64,000 nucleotides of DNA, taken from NCBI RefSeq assembly GCF_010183535.1, contig NC_071331.1, positions 682,001 to 746,000 on the forward strand. Reading direction: 5' to 3'. Positions 46,611 to 56,318 of the stretch are shown piece by piece (the stretch's first letter is position 1; each line of letters opens with the position of its first letter). The notes under the pieces were generated by a model. The model did no database searches. It was given only the letters and a program-made list of their open reading frames with translations, and was not told the DNA's origin. Position numbers and translations under genes: made by a program. This DNA comes from Caenorhabditis remanei (taxonomy: Eukaryota; Nematoda; Chromadorea; Rhabditida; Rhabditidae).

Positions 46611-47298
46611 ATGAAGCTACCGATCCCTATTGGAATCCCTCTTCTGCTACTATTAGGTTGGTAGAAGACTCACGAATCAAGGAAGAAAAAAAACGAAGAA
46701 TTAATTTAGCTCAATTGGTGTATCCTGCGGCAATTGTGGTCAAACGTACCACTGATACCGAAAGAAACCAATTAGTGGCTCAAGTTAACAACATGCGTTC
46801 GCAAGTGGCAACTAAAAAGAATATCTCGAACATGCACGAACTGGTGAGCAGTTAAATGTGTTCCTGGCAATCAAAAATATCAATTTCAGAGTTATGATAT
46901 GGATCTCGAGAGACAAGCCCAGACAATGAATTGCAATTCGCCACCTACTGGTCCTTTCATGGTCGTTTCTGTACTGTCGAAAAAATGGCAAGCCGAAATC
47001 AATGCTGCTCCTTATGCGGGTCTTTTTGGTCCACAACAAACACGAATTGGATGCGCGAAGCTCAATTTGGATTGTTCTGTTGGTGCATGTTTGATTGGTC
47101 CCCAGTTCGTGATAGTCTAATTGAACACCTACCTGTAAACAATAAATTTTCAGAAGTAATATTTCGAAGAATGACTTCACAAAAGGAGAACCCGGATCTA
47201 ACTGTCCGAATGGAAAGGCGTCGAGTGGATTGTGTAGAGGAGCAAGTGGAAACTTCAGAGGAGTCAGAAAGGCAAGACAGATTGGTTGGGAATGGTGA
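46611..47298 (+). CDS. Small secreted CAP/SCP-like protein A
   Basis: Four exons, 46611-46656, 46710-46843, 46890-47104 and 47154-47298, give 180 codons including stop (179 aa). Residues 1-22 are a signal peptide (MKLPIPIGIPLLLLL). After a VVKR site comes TERNQLVAQVNNMRSQVATK, then NISNMHELSYDMDLERQA. That pattern (N..R..., NM.EL.YD..LE..A) is the front of a CAP/SCP domain. TRIGCA and a late CPNGKASSGLC match its C-terminal Cys pairs. The middle His/Glu part of CAP domains is missing. The exon 3 donor (CA|GTTCGT) is weak, but the spliced product matches its minus-strand twin at 61 kb in length, phase and the KGEPGSNCPNG / KGAPGSQCPNG block, which is why I prefer it to reading through. The tail (GASGNFRGVRKARQ) is unique to this copy. 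Confidence 0.65.
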
Positions 47299-47729
47299 AG
47301 TGAAAAAAGCGGAAGAAGTCTGTATGAATATTCCTAATTCATTTCTGATACCCTGTTTTATGAATGAAATATTGAATGAAGAGACCAAGTTTTTGCTTTA
47401 AATTACTTGCAACAAGAAAGCATAGGTCTTTTTCAACCCCCTTTTCTCTCATTTACGATATTTTCAGGTGCGATAAGGAAGGTAACAGTAACGTCAATGA
47501 TAGAATTGGACAACAGGATAATGATATCAAAAATCATTGTAGATCTGTGTTTCACATTGTCATGAAGTGATCTAGTGGTTTTTCATACTTGCTTGTTTAT
47601 GGAAATTGAAATAAAAAGGGTGTTGATTGGTTACAGCCCATCGTAACGGATAGGAAAAGATTTTCAAAAGTTTTATTATATGATTTACACGAAACAAACA
47701 AGTTCACGTATTTAGAACGGTCAGGCTAA
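47299..47729. other. Intergenic between CAP-like A and the split MATH-BTB 3 remnant
   Basis: The open frame continuing to 47,401 is a different frame from the spliced CAP-like gene and I do not call it. The rest is probably 3' flank of both converging genes. Nothing else is recognised. Confidence 0.4.
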
Positions 47730-47769
47730 CTATTTCTCCCATCCGAGCTCCAGAACTTTCTTTACAATC
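47730..47769 (-). pseudogene. Severed C-terminus of MATH-BTB 3
   Basis: On the minus strand this reads on from the target-site duplication as VKKVLELGWEK and stop, in the frame that would follow MKAI in the last exon of MATH-BTB 3 at 59.2 kb. MATH-BTB 4 has the closely similar VKRVLEVGWK. The 11.4-kb retrotransposon now separates it from the rest of the gene. Confidence 0.85.
47765..47769. repeat. Target-site duplication CAATC (left)
   Basis: CAATC directly precedes the left LTR and is repeated at 59175-59179 directly after the right LTR. A 5-bp duplication is usual for Bel-Pao integration. Confidence 0.9.
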
Positions 47770-48572
47770 TGTGGACAATGGGGTCTAGCGGGCGTCGGAG
47801 GACCCACCCATTTCCGGGGAATTATGAGAGAATGTCTGTTTTGTGAGCGGTAAAGTGGAGATAAGCGGTGCAAGCAGATAACAGTACACAAGTGTAAACG
47901 AATCCCAATTTATTAAGGAAATATGGAACAATGAATAAAGAGCGGTCCATAATGATTTGGCCGAAGAGTTGTTCCGGGTTGGAATGTCGCGTTATTAGCG
48001 GGAGAAAATTGATTAAAACCCGATGTTTTAAGGGGAAAAATCATACGAAAAACCCTTCATGAGGGAGAAGATTATAGCGGTTTTACACACTTTTTAGGCC
48101 ACAATTCAGGCTTACCTTCTACCCTTATTAGAAGGGATTTTGCCACCTTATTAGAAGGGGCAGTAGAAGTGAATAGAATATAGATCGGGCACAGATTGGG
48201 TCAGAACCATTACGGGACACCGTGAATGGGGAGCGGCCGTGACGACAGCCTGTGACTGTACGACTGAACTGAACAACTGGACTGAACTCGAGAGGGCGCG
48301 CGCCGCTGCCTTATATAGTCGGTCGGCTGCGTGGGTGCCCCTCGTTTCGTAGGTGCCCGCGCTTTAGCGCGGGCATTCAAATATAATTATTGTGAGTGTG
48401 GTTTGCTTAATGAGCAGTTTTAACGTAATTTAACACGGTAAAATGGGAAATATAGTAAACCGGAAATAATAAAAGCATTTAATGACTCTAGATTTGTGGG
48501 CAAAACCGTAGAGAGTCATTAAAGTGCTTTCAAGTTGTCAAATGAATGCTTTGCATGGTACAGTTGACAACA
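47770..48572 (-). repeat. Long terminal repeat (3' LTR of the element)
   Basis: 803 bp. On the minus (sense) strand it starts TGTTGTCAACTG and ends CATTGTCCACA. It contains CTATATAAGG (a TATA box; complement at 48309-48318) followed by a GGCGCGCGCC block, and AATAAA (complement near 47912) as a likely polyadenylation signal. It differs from the other LTR at one base near 48,210 and one near 48,492. Confidence 0.95.
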
Positions 48573-50897
48573 CTCCGGGGGGGAGGGGCGCGACAGGATT
48601 TTGATGTCGGCTGTGTGAACATAATTGATGTGAGTTGCTTTGGTCCGTGTAGGGTTATAATCCTGGGAGCGGCCCGCCGGCGAATTTTCAGCATCATAAT
48701 CTCTGACTATATTAGGCAGAGTGTTCTGTGGGTCTTGGTAGACTCCACCCTCAGTACTATAAGAATCCTCCAGGAGAGTCATGCTCTCTAGATCGGTGGA
48801 TTCCCCAGGTGTTATTACAATCTGCTTGTAATCTTCTGACTCATCTTCAGCAGTTCCTTTATCTGCTGGATGTGCAGATGTTTCAGCAATATTGGGTAAG
48901 ACATTTTTTCGAAATAGCTTTGGTGCGTATTTCTTGTCAAGTGTAATCAAGGTGGTTGGGAGAGCGGTCTTTGATAGAGTGTTTTCTGCAGAAGCAGGCT
49001 CTTGTTCCGCTGGAACCTCGACATCGTAAGACTCTGTACCCTCTCTCTTATCCTCTTGACATTGGTGGTTCAGAGATTTTAATTCAAGCGGAATAAGGTG
49101 GCATACTGGTCTTTCGATTAATTTTCCCTGACACTTGACAATGGCCGAGCGGATTTCTCCGTCTCGTTTGGATTTGTTCACTTTAATGGTGACTCCTAAT
49201 GGCCATATATGTCTATTCAGCACTTGTCTTTTGACAATCTGAACTATTCGTTCATAGATACTTTCCTGCCATGGGGCTAAGTGAGTGGTGTATCTACACG
49301 TGATAGATTCTGATGCTGAGACCCATATCAACGTTTGGCTGAACTCAAAGTACTCTGTACACTTGTTTATTATAGCAGCGTCCAGCTTCAACGTACCGAC
49401 ATTATCTGAGTAAGTTTCAGATGAAATAGCGTCTGGTACAAGCCTTAGGAGCGCTCCACGCGAAGCTGAGCAAGTGTAAATGAGTACATCTGCTGTTTCG
49501 AAGCTTTTGTCGACATAGTTTTGATACACAACGGGACCATAATAGTCGAGATCGACTTCGGAAAACTGTTTAGATGGCGTTGTTTTGCACTTTGGCAAAG
49601 TAGCGGTAATAGGGTAAGCGAACGGATAGCTTTTTGCAATATTGCATGCTACACGTCTCTTAATTATACTTTTTGCTAACGCTTCATCTTGCGCTGTCCA
49701 ATATTTGGTCCGGAGTACTGCTCGAGTATAGTTCTCAGGCAAGTTTCCGTTGATTTCGTGTGTCTCAAGGACGATCATAAAAGCTAAATGGTGATCGTCG
49801 TGTAACAGGATTGTCCCATGTGCTTCCTGTGAAAGAACTGGGTTGTCCACACGATACAGATCACTGGAGTTCTTGTAGAAGCTCCATGAGAATGGGAGTT
49901 TCGGGCCGATAAACTCGGTGTCCGGATAATGTTTTCCGATGATGAGATACCATGCGACTTTTGCCTGATGTACAGGATCTTTAGAAGCGGTAAACTGTTT
50001 CATCAAAGGTTTTTCCCATTGTTTTCTATTCAACGTTTTGCTGAATGCGCTAAGAATTATAGTGACGATTCTCACTAATTTTTTCTGAGCGGGGAGGTTT
50101 CCAGCAATCGTGAACTTTAGTGAAACTCTTGAATCACTGATAAGAACGATATGTGAGTCGTTGATAGCTCGGGAATCGGGACTTGGCAGTGACAATTGTG
50201 TCTTTGATAGTACTATAAGTCTCAACTGTTGTGTTTTTGACTGAAGAACTTGTGGTAGTGAGCTTCCTAAATCAACCAGTGCTAATATATTTTGGTTGTC
50301 AAGAGTCTCAAGGCACATGGATGTCAAGCGGTGATGTATATTCTCAGCTACTGCTGTAGTAATATGATGGAGTGGACTTGTACGAGACACAAATTGTACA
50401 ACGCGGTATATTCCGTATTCCTCGAACGTGTTTGTAACGACTGTCTGAGGACAATTGATAGTTAGTTGGTCAACAACTGGAGCGGTTTGGAGCGGTGAGA
50501 TAGCGGACACTTTAGAATAAGATGTATTACAGAGCGCTGTTGGCAAGTCAGCTTGTGACACGGGATTCGGTACTTTTGACCCCGTGTCTGCCGGAATGCC
50601 TCTATTGTGGGCTGTCAGTTCCAGCAGCCAGAAAAAACTGGACGATTGGTTCAGCTTCTCTTGGATAGTTTTTGGTATCTCTGTAATACTCTTTCTTTGG
50701 GCATCCGCCCATGTGATGTAGTCCACCGCAGTAACCGCAGCATCTGCGCGTTTTGCACGTGGTAATATCGTGCTTGAAGTTGCAGATTGGACATAGACCT
50801 CGCTTTGCCGCTGCCTGTCTGAAGGCGGTGCTTGACAATTTGCATCTGATCGGATTATGCATACCATCGCATGTTCCGCATTTATTGGCTTCCTCAT
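48519..50897 (-). CDS. Reduced pol: protease-like, integrase-like and Pao C-terminal segments
   Basis: The frame is open from within gag to 15 codons inside the 3' LTR and lies +1 relative to gag, overlapping its end by about 300 bases; the joining mechanism (frameshift or splicing) is not evident, and the first ATG (50897) need not be used. ILALVDLGSSLPQVL followed by QLRL resembles a Pao aspartic protease, with Leu where Thr/Ser is usual in D-T/S-G. LVRIVTIILSAF resembles the segment that normally follows RNase H, so RT and RNase H seem cleanly missing between. Integrase marks remain: EVDLDYYGPV, YSDN and APWQESIYERIVQIVKR as the D, D and E motifs. The zinc-binding Cys pair has lost one Cys (RRVACN), and about 25 residues before YSDN are missing. 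WPLG and RPVCHLIPLEL match the conserved Pao C-terminal domain. Confidence 0.75.
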   Translation of the reverse strand: MRKPINAEHAMVCIIRSDANCQAPPSDRQRQSEVYVQSATSSTILPRAKRADAAVTAVDYITWADAQRKSITEIPKTIQEKLNQSSSFFWLLELTAHNRGIPADTGSKVPNPVSQADLPTALCNTSYSKVSAISPLQTAPVVDQLTINCPQTVVTNTFEEYGIYRVVQFVSRTSPLHHITTAVAENIHHRLTSMCLETLDNQNILALVDLGSSLPQVLQSKTQQLRLIVLSKTQLSLPSPDSRAINDSHIVLISDSRVSLKFTIAGNLPAQKKLVRIVTIILSAFSKTLNRKQWEKPLMKQFTASKDPVHQAKVAWYLIIGKHYPDTEFIGPKLPFSWSFYKNSSDLYRVDNPVLSQEAHGTILLHDDHHLAFMIVLETHEINGNLPENYTRAVLRTKYWTAQDEALAKSIIKRRVACNIAKSYPFAYPITATLPKCKTTPSKQFSEVDLDYYGPVVYQNYVDKSFETADVLIYTCSASRGALLRLVPDAISSETYSDNVGTLKLDAAIINKCTEYFEFSQTLIWVSASESITCRYTTHLAPWQESIYERIVQIVKRQVLNRHIWPLGVTIKVNKSKRDGEIRSAIVKCQGKLIERPVCHLIPLELKSLNHQCQEDKREGTESYDVEVPAEQEPASAENTLSKTALPTTLITLDKKYAPKLFRKNVLPNIAETSAHPADKGTAEDESEDYKQIVITPGESTDLESMTLLEDSYSTEGGVYQDPQNTLPNIVRDYDAENSPAGRSQDYNPTRTKATHINYVHTADIKILSRPSPPECCQLYHAKHSFDNLKAL

Positions 50898-53193
50898 TTT
50901 CAAATGGGAAGGATCGAGCGAGCAAATACAAGTTCACGCCTTTTTCCCCTGGAGCGTAAATTCCGTCCAGTTGGGCCTTTGTAGCAGTATCATAGAATGA
51001 ATTTCTGTAGGCGTTGGGATTATAGGCTAGCGGTCTGTCCGATTGCGGTTGCTCATCAGAACGTTCAATTGGTTGACCGTTGGTGTTTTGGGGATAAGAG
51101 GAAGCTCTGGCATAGTGGATGGACGCGAAACTGGTGGGAACTTCGTTTTCAGCTATTGGTGTAACTTGACTCATGATGGTGTTTTCCATTTCAATATTGT
51201 CAATACACTGAACAATGCGTTGGAGCACTTGAGTTTGGGTGACTCTTGGTCCCATCTTGCTCAAAAAGCTTGCCAACTTTGCACGTATAGCTGGTTGGAG
51301 TTTTCCCACGATGATATGAATCGCGGACTCATCGTCTTCTGACATGTTCTTTTCTCTAAGTTGTCTGAATACCACTGAATGGGTTACTACGTCCAATCTC
51401 ATCTGTCTAGTATTAGATTGATGGAATGGCAACTGTTTGAGTTTAGTCAGGAGATTGTATTTGTCATTGCATTTCCCATAGACTTCTCTGAGATTTTTCA
51501 GAGTGGTCTCGATGGCTGACTTTGAGTCAGTGGACTGATCTATGCAGGGAGTAGCTTCTCCTTTCACTAATGTGGTGAGAATAGCATATCTCACGTCGTC
51601 ATTCAACCTCGGGTGTTTCATGACTGAGTTGGCAAAGGTTTTCTCGAAAATGTCGAGTTTGCCGGTGCCGTCAAAGGCTTTGATATGTTGTATTAGAGTA
51701 TCAAGACTGATGTCTGTATGATGACTGGAGCGGCTTCTATGACGAGAGTGAGAGTGAGACGGAGAGCGGGATCTGGAGCAATTGCGGTGTCTTTTGTCCG
51801 TATTGGATCTAGACGTTCCGCTTGGCTCATCTGCCGTACATCCTTGTTTCTCGTACTCTTCAATGAAATGCTCTTCATCTTCAGCGTCTCCATCATGAGT
51901 TACTGAGGCATCTTCGGCCTTGATTAGATCTCGAAGTCTTTGCTCTAGTCTTTTATCAACCAGGGTTTCCAGTTTCGCCTGACCTTTTGCCATTTCTGCG
52001 AAGATAGCAGTGTTGGTCTTATTTTGGGTGATTTCAATACTGCTGAGTTTGTTCATGACATTGATGAGCAGCATCTCTTGGCTAGTTGGATTTGCCTGCG
52101 TTGTATTATTATCCTTAATGTAGGATGGGTTTGGTTGGCTCGTTGGAGTTGGTGCTATTGGTGTCGCAGAAGACTGAACAATCGCATCTTTGGCGATATT
52201 TTGGTTCGAATCCGTTTGGACCGATATAGCAGTAGGATCACTGTGCCTAGCGGTATGCTCTATGTTCGTCAGTATTTTACTGTGATTTTCGGAGCGGGCT
52301 GTGGCAAGATCCATTTGGGTCTCCTGACGGAGGAGTCTTTCTTTTTCCAACTCCAACCGTTGTTTCTCCGTGGCCATTTGGGCTAGGAGTTTCTTTTCGT
52401 TGTTGAGTTTCAATCGTTGGACTTCCTCCTGAAGTCGACGGTTTCCAGTTTCTGCTTGCTTGAGCATCGACTCGTTGATCGAGGTGGGCTCTGGCAGTTG
52501 GTTTCGAAGGTCAGATGACGTTTCGTGATAAGTCGAGCTCTGAGAAGAGTTGCTTTCCCGATGATCAGTCGGTACGGCATCTTCGCTATGAGCTGAGTTC
52601 TCATTGGGAGACTGATGTTTGTCTCCGTGATCACAGTCATCCGACATTGTCGAATTTTCAGGATTCAGTGAGATGTTTTCGATTGATGGAGTGTTGGTTG
52701 CCAAGATAATTTTCAACTTGTTGGCGTTGTGGTTAATCAATAAGATGATTTCATCCATATGTGCCTGGGCAAGATGGTTCTTGACATCCGACATGTATTC
52801 CTCTTTCTCCGGGGATGCTTGCATCTCCGGATCCGAGAATTTGGTTATGATGTATTCACCCAAGTTCTGGAGGGCAGCTGAGGTTTTGTGAAGGTCTTGT
52901 AAGATCTCCTCTGCATCCACCAGTTCTTGTTGGTGAGTTGTGATATGTTCCGCGTGCGGATCTTCAAAGAGTGCAATCGCATGATCTGAACTTTCAATAA
53001 GTTCGCCAGCGGTCTTGCATTTCTTCGTGATCGAGGTCTTGAGCGGACCCACGATTCTCTGAAGCAACGAGGTTGCTTGCAGAGGTGGAGAGTTGTGTCT
53101 CATGCGAGTCAAGAGGTCTCCACGAGAGGAGTTTCTTGACGTATGGTCTTCTGGAGACATGGAACGAGAGCGATTTTGCTGGTTAGGCAACAT
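50602..53193 (-). CDS. gag-like polyprotein of the Bel-Pao element
   Basis: 863 codons open. The N-terminal third is acidic and coiled-coil rich (LKLNNEKKLLAQMATEKQRL). An SR-type stretch (SRSRSPSHSHSRHRSRS) follows. Then comes the DUF1759-like capsid region of Pao elements (IKAFDGTGKLDIFEKTFANS, TLVKGEA, LREVYGK). Three zinc knuckles of form CX2CX3HX4C close the protein (CGTCDGMH, CPICNFKH, CGYCGGLH). The ATG at 53193 is the first in the long exon, but the frame is open upstream to a TTTACAG acceptor, and splicing to a donor near 53,330 would keep frame and add an upstream exon, so the true start may be further 5'. There is no stop or frameshift within gag. It would package element RNA in cytoplasmic particles. 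Confidence 0.85.
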   Translation of the reverse strand: MLPNQQNRSRSMSPEDHTSRNSSRGDLLTRMRHNSPPLQATSLLQRIVGPLKTSITKKCKTAGELIESSDHAIALFEDPHAEHITTHQQELVDAEEILQDLHKTSAALQNLGEYIITKFSDPEMQASPEKEEYMSDVKNHLAQAHMDEIILLINHNANKLKIILATNTPSIENISLNPENSTMSDDCDHGDKHQSPNENSAHSEDAVPTDHRESNSSQSSTYHETSSDLRNQLPEPTSINESMLKQAETGNRRLQEEVQRLKLNNEKKLLAQMATEKQRLELEKERLLRQETQMDLATARSENHSKILTNIEHTARHSDPTAISVQTDSNQNIAKDAIVQSSATPIAPTPTSQPNPSYIKDNNTTQANPTSQEMLLINVMNKLSSIEITQNKTNTAIFAEMAKGQAKLETLVDKRLEQRLRDLIKAEDASVTHDGDAEDEEHFIEEYEKQGCTADEPSGTSRSNTDKRHRNCSRSRSPSHSHSRHRSRSSHHTDISLDTLIQHIKAFDGTGKLDIFEKTFANSVMKHPRLNDDVRYAILTTLVKGEATPCIDQSTDSKSAIETTLKNLREVYGKCNDKYNLLTKLKQLPFHQSNTRQMRLDVVTHSVVFRQLREKNMSEDDESAIHIIVGKLQPAIRAKLASFLSKMGPRVTQTQVLQRIVQCIDNIEMENTIMSQVTPIAENEVPTSFASIHYARASSYPQNTNGQPIERSDEQPQSDRPLAYNPNAYRNSFYDTATKAQLDGIYAPGEKGVNLYLLARSFPFENEEANKCGTCDGMHNPIRCKLSSTAFRQAAAKRGLCPICNFKHDITTCKTRRCCGYCGGLHHMGGCPKKEYYRDTKNYPREAEPIVQFFLAAGTDSPQ

Positions 53194-53329
53194 ACTTTGG
53201 CGTTGGGAACGACAGGAACAGCTAACTGCTGTAAATTAACGTTTGTTTTTCTTTGAAGGAGGCTAGCAATCCTTCGCAGAACGTCGTCGTTAGGTTTCGA
53301 GTACGTTGAGCTTGTTAGCAAATCACATT

Positions 53330-53545
53330 ACGGTTTCTTTTGAACCGGCTTTTAGACTTATGCATAACTATGAGCTCGCGAGTCTCTAGTTTTTGAATGT
53401 GGATGCCTGTAATGCTGGCAGAATGTGTGCCTGTAATGCTGGCGGAATTTTTGCCTGTAATGCTGGCGGAATTTTTGCCTGTAATGCTGGCTGGTGTTTG
53501 CCTGTAATGCTGGCGGAATGATGTGACTCCGTGATTTATCACAGT
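53330..53545 (-). CDS. Candidate 5' exon of gag with tandem 8-residue repeats
   Basis: On the minus strand a frame of repeated ASITGKNS units ends KSKSRFKRN and an AACC|GTAATG donor. Joining this to the acceptor before gag (CAG|CAGTTAGC) keeps the phase and runs into the gag frame. The repeat region has no ATG of its own; the first usable one is at 53365, inside this exon. It may be a translated leader exon or simply an untranslated exon that happens to be open. Confidence 0.35.
53404..53516. repeat. Tandem repeat, five units of 24 bp
   Basis: TGCCTGTAATGCTGGC recurs at 53404, 53428, 53452, 53476 and 53499 with a GGAATTTT or similar spacer. The 24-bp period preserves reading frame. Confidence 0.9.
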
Positions 53546-55088
53546 TCATCTACATTTTTAGTCGTCTTTCGACTTCACGTGGTTTTGTTGCCTTATTGCC
53601 CTTTTTGAGGTTGATTTCTCTTATATGAGACCTCTCTAGTCGTGGATTTCACGTTTGTAGTTGATGGCAATGAAACTTTCCACGTGACGAAATATTTCTA
53701 AGGAATATAATTCATTTCACTTAGAGAAAAATCGATATTACACTGTGAACCGATATTGACGCTCATGATTGTCTCTATGTACAGATCAATAGCTTTTTGT
53801 TGTATGTCAAGATTCAAGTAGCCAACTGGAAAAATGACGTTGAAGTATCGATTCCGACTTCTGACTGCTTAGGGTCCACTATGTACTAGAAGGCCTTTCT
53901 AGCACGAGTTAACTTTCAGCGGTGCTTTATCTCTAGCTGCCACTTTAGAGTCATTTTAACTGTCCGTCATAAACTCGTGGTATAGGGAATAAGCAGTCTT
54001 CCGTTCGGGTCTAGTGAGGTGGCGCCTCATTTGAGCCTATAATTGTCATCAACAATTATGGTTGCCACAATTCACCGTGTTGAAAGATTCTTCCCGTTAG
54101 TTCCGGGTACAATACTCCGAATCCAGATGGATCTAGAAGCAAATGTAGATGTGCTGACGATTTGTCGCGAAGTGAAGCTTAGCGGGCAGACTTTGACTAG
54201 AGTATGTCTAGACAAGCTGACTGAGCTTTGCATATTCAGTTGAGTGGACGACGCGTCATGTGTATGATGCTAGATAAGCGGACTTTGGCTAGAATTTGCC
54301 TAGTCAAGTTTCCTTTAGTTAGCTGTGAAGCGTCATTTGTCAACAGAAAACTTCTGTGGAGTAATCTCGGACGTGCTTCGCGTCTATGTAGCGAACGTAT
54401 CTGGATTTCTTGTCCATCAGAAATTAGTGATGTTTTCACCAATGAGTTCATATAGTCAGTTGTGGCGCTTAATTTGCCTACAGAAATCTTCTGTGGAGTG
54501 ATCTCGGACGTGCTTCGCGTATATGTAGCGGACGTATCTGGATTCTTGCCCATCAGAAGTTTTAGTGCTGTATTTACCGATATTCTTTAGTGTGCACTTT
54601 GTATAAATTGTGCTTAAGTAACTAGCGGTCGTACATGACGCCTACTAGTATAGGTTTTTGTTTGGTTTATATCAGCAGTGTCCTCGACTGAGGTTCTACT
54701 TGATATTTGAAGTGTTGGAATACAGGTAGTGCTTTCTTTGAAGTTCTACTAGTATTGTTGCATAAGTAGTGTCCTCGAAAGAGGGTCTACCTATACCATA
54801 TGAATGCATAAGTTTTTTAGCTGGCTATTGCCGAAGTATGTGATGTATTAACCGCTCAGGTACTTGTTTGTCCAACTTCGACTATCTGCGAAGACTTTCT
54901 GAACTGTAGATATGAACAGAGTTTTGACTCGGAGGTGTGGAGAACGAAAACACTGAAAACTAGTTATGAACGGAGTTTACCGGGCTTTTCAGCCACAACT
55001 TTAACAATAAAAACAACGATAATAAGGTTTAACAATGTAAAGACAGTAGAGGAGACTGGGGAGCGGTCGCCATAACCAACGATCCATC
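53546..55088. other. Element-internal leader region
   Basis: Between the zinc-knuckle gene and gag. I see no convincing coding exon. It contains the 138-bp duplication listed below, short repeats such as AGCGGACTTTGGCTAG / AGCGGGCAGACTTTGACTAG (54.18-54.3 kb) and GTGTCCTCGA...GTCTAC (54.68, 54.77 kb), and several AGCGG sites. It may be a 5' leader or an intron of gag transcripts. Confidence 0.5.
54316..54580. repeat. Tandem duplication, offset about 138 bp
   Basis: TCTCGGACGTGCTTCGCGT, then ATGTAGCGRACGTATCTGGA and CCATCAGAA, occur twice in order (from about 54,365 and 54,503). Confidence 0.85.
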
Positions 55089-56318
55089 CTAGTGACGTTT
55101 GTCCGAGGTGGATGCATATTGTTTGGGATCCCACGATCTCTTCTGGAACATTTCGTTCTCATGAAAGCTATCTTTTGTATGTTTTACCTGGTAGAGTCCA
55201 TTACGTGGAGGAGCATTTGGTCTGTCCTTAGCGGTATTCTGCTCCTTTTTAAGGAAGCAGAAGGTTTCGCTATGAGCGGACATTGCTTTGTTTTCGACTT
55301 TCGCCGAGCAACGTGGACAGACGATGTTCTGCTGTGGGCAGTTGACGTGTCCTTGACCTTCCTCTTTGTACTGTCCGATGCACTTGACACAGATATTTTT
55401 CTGTTTTGCCATTGCACGGCGATCATCGTATCCGGTGACAGTTTTGCACTCTTCAGATGTGTGAGTGAGCTTGTCGCAGAATACACAGTACTTCTGTAAG
55501 TAATGCACTCTTATTGAAGCTTATTGTTTTGTTTTTAACTCACTTTTTTGAGCGGAATTCGCGAGGGATCTCTCTCTTTCCCATCCGTGAGCGGTCTTTG
55601 ACTGGCGGCGACGACGCCGGAAACAAAGGTTCCGATGGTATTGATTTTCTCGTGGAGCGGTGAAATCAACTCGATGATACTGTTGAATTTCTTCGCCTGA
55701 TCTTGTTCTTCCACCCATTTCTGCTGTGCCTTGGCCAGAGTTGAAAAATTCTGGGCCAATTGGTCGTATTTGGCGAGCAGAGTGGAGTTGAGATTCATGG
55801 CGGTCTCCACGATCGCTTTGTGGTCAGAGAGAGCGGTCATTCCTTCATCGACTTTCCCAGCCAGATCCGCAACTTCGGTAATGAAGTCAGGAATTCCGTC
55901 GGTTTGTTTCATTTCGATGAGTGACTGGAGTTTCTCATTTGACTCAGCGACGTCTGAAATAAGAGAGCCTTATTTAGAGCCTGTGTTTGGTTTGTTGTTG
56001 ATTCATACCCTTTCTGAGATTCATAACCTCTGAGCAGTAATCCTGCCACCAGTGATCATGATCCATCGAAGTTTGTTCAGGTTCGTCCGATAAAATCATG
56101 ATGACTTCCTCCTGTTGGACTTCTGGGACGAGAGCGGTCTTCTGGCGTTTCGGAGAAATGACGATGTTGTTTTCCTTATTGGAGTCATCACCTTCAACAA
56201 CCGGAAGAGTCTCTTCTGAGTGTTCTCCGTTTGGAGCTCGTTTCAGTATCTTCACCGATGTAGCGGCCGAGTTGTCATCTGACTTCTCATCGGACTTCAC
56301 ATTCGAACGTCGACCCAT
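55089..56318 (-). CDS. Spliced zinc-knuckle protein carried inside the retrotransposon
   Basis: Three exons, 56318-56009, 55953-55544 and 55493-55089, join in frame to 375 codons including stop (374 aa). The two introns are short (55 and 50 bases) with GT donors and TTTCAG/TTACAG acceptors. The N-terminus is hydrophilic (MGRRSNVKSDEKSDD, SPKRQKTALVPE) with a possible nuclear signal. The middle is helical. The C-terminal third has Cys/His clusters: CVFCDKLTHTSEEC (CX2CX4HX4C), CVKC...GHVNC and CPRC...HSETFC. It resembles gag nucleic-acid-binding tails but has no capsid region and is separate from gag. It could be a second gag-like protein, an accessory protein or a captured host gene; I do not recognise a named family. 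Confidence 0.65.

Noticed and set aside
47100..47401. Charged 80-residue reading frame after CAP-like A
   Set aside because: Another frame of the same bases gives CPNGKASSGLC, matching the twin gene at 61 kb, so this frame is a shadow.
51693..52640. Alternative-frame ORFs within gag
   Set aside because: Overlapping shadows of the long gag frame with no independent support.
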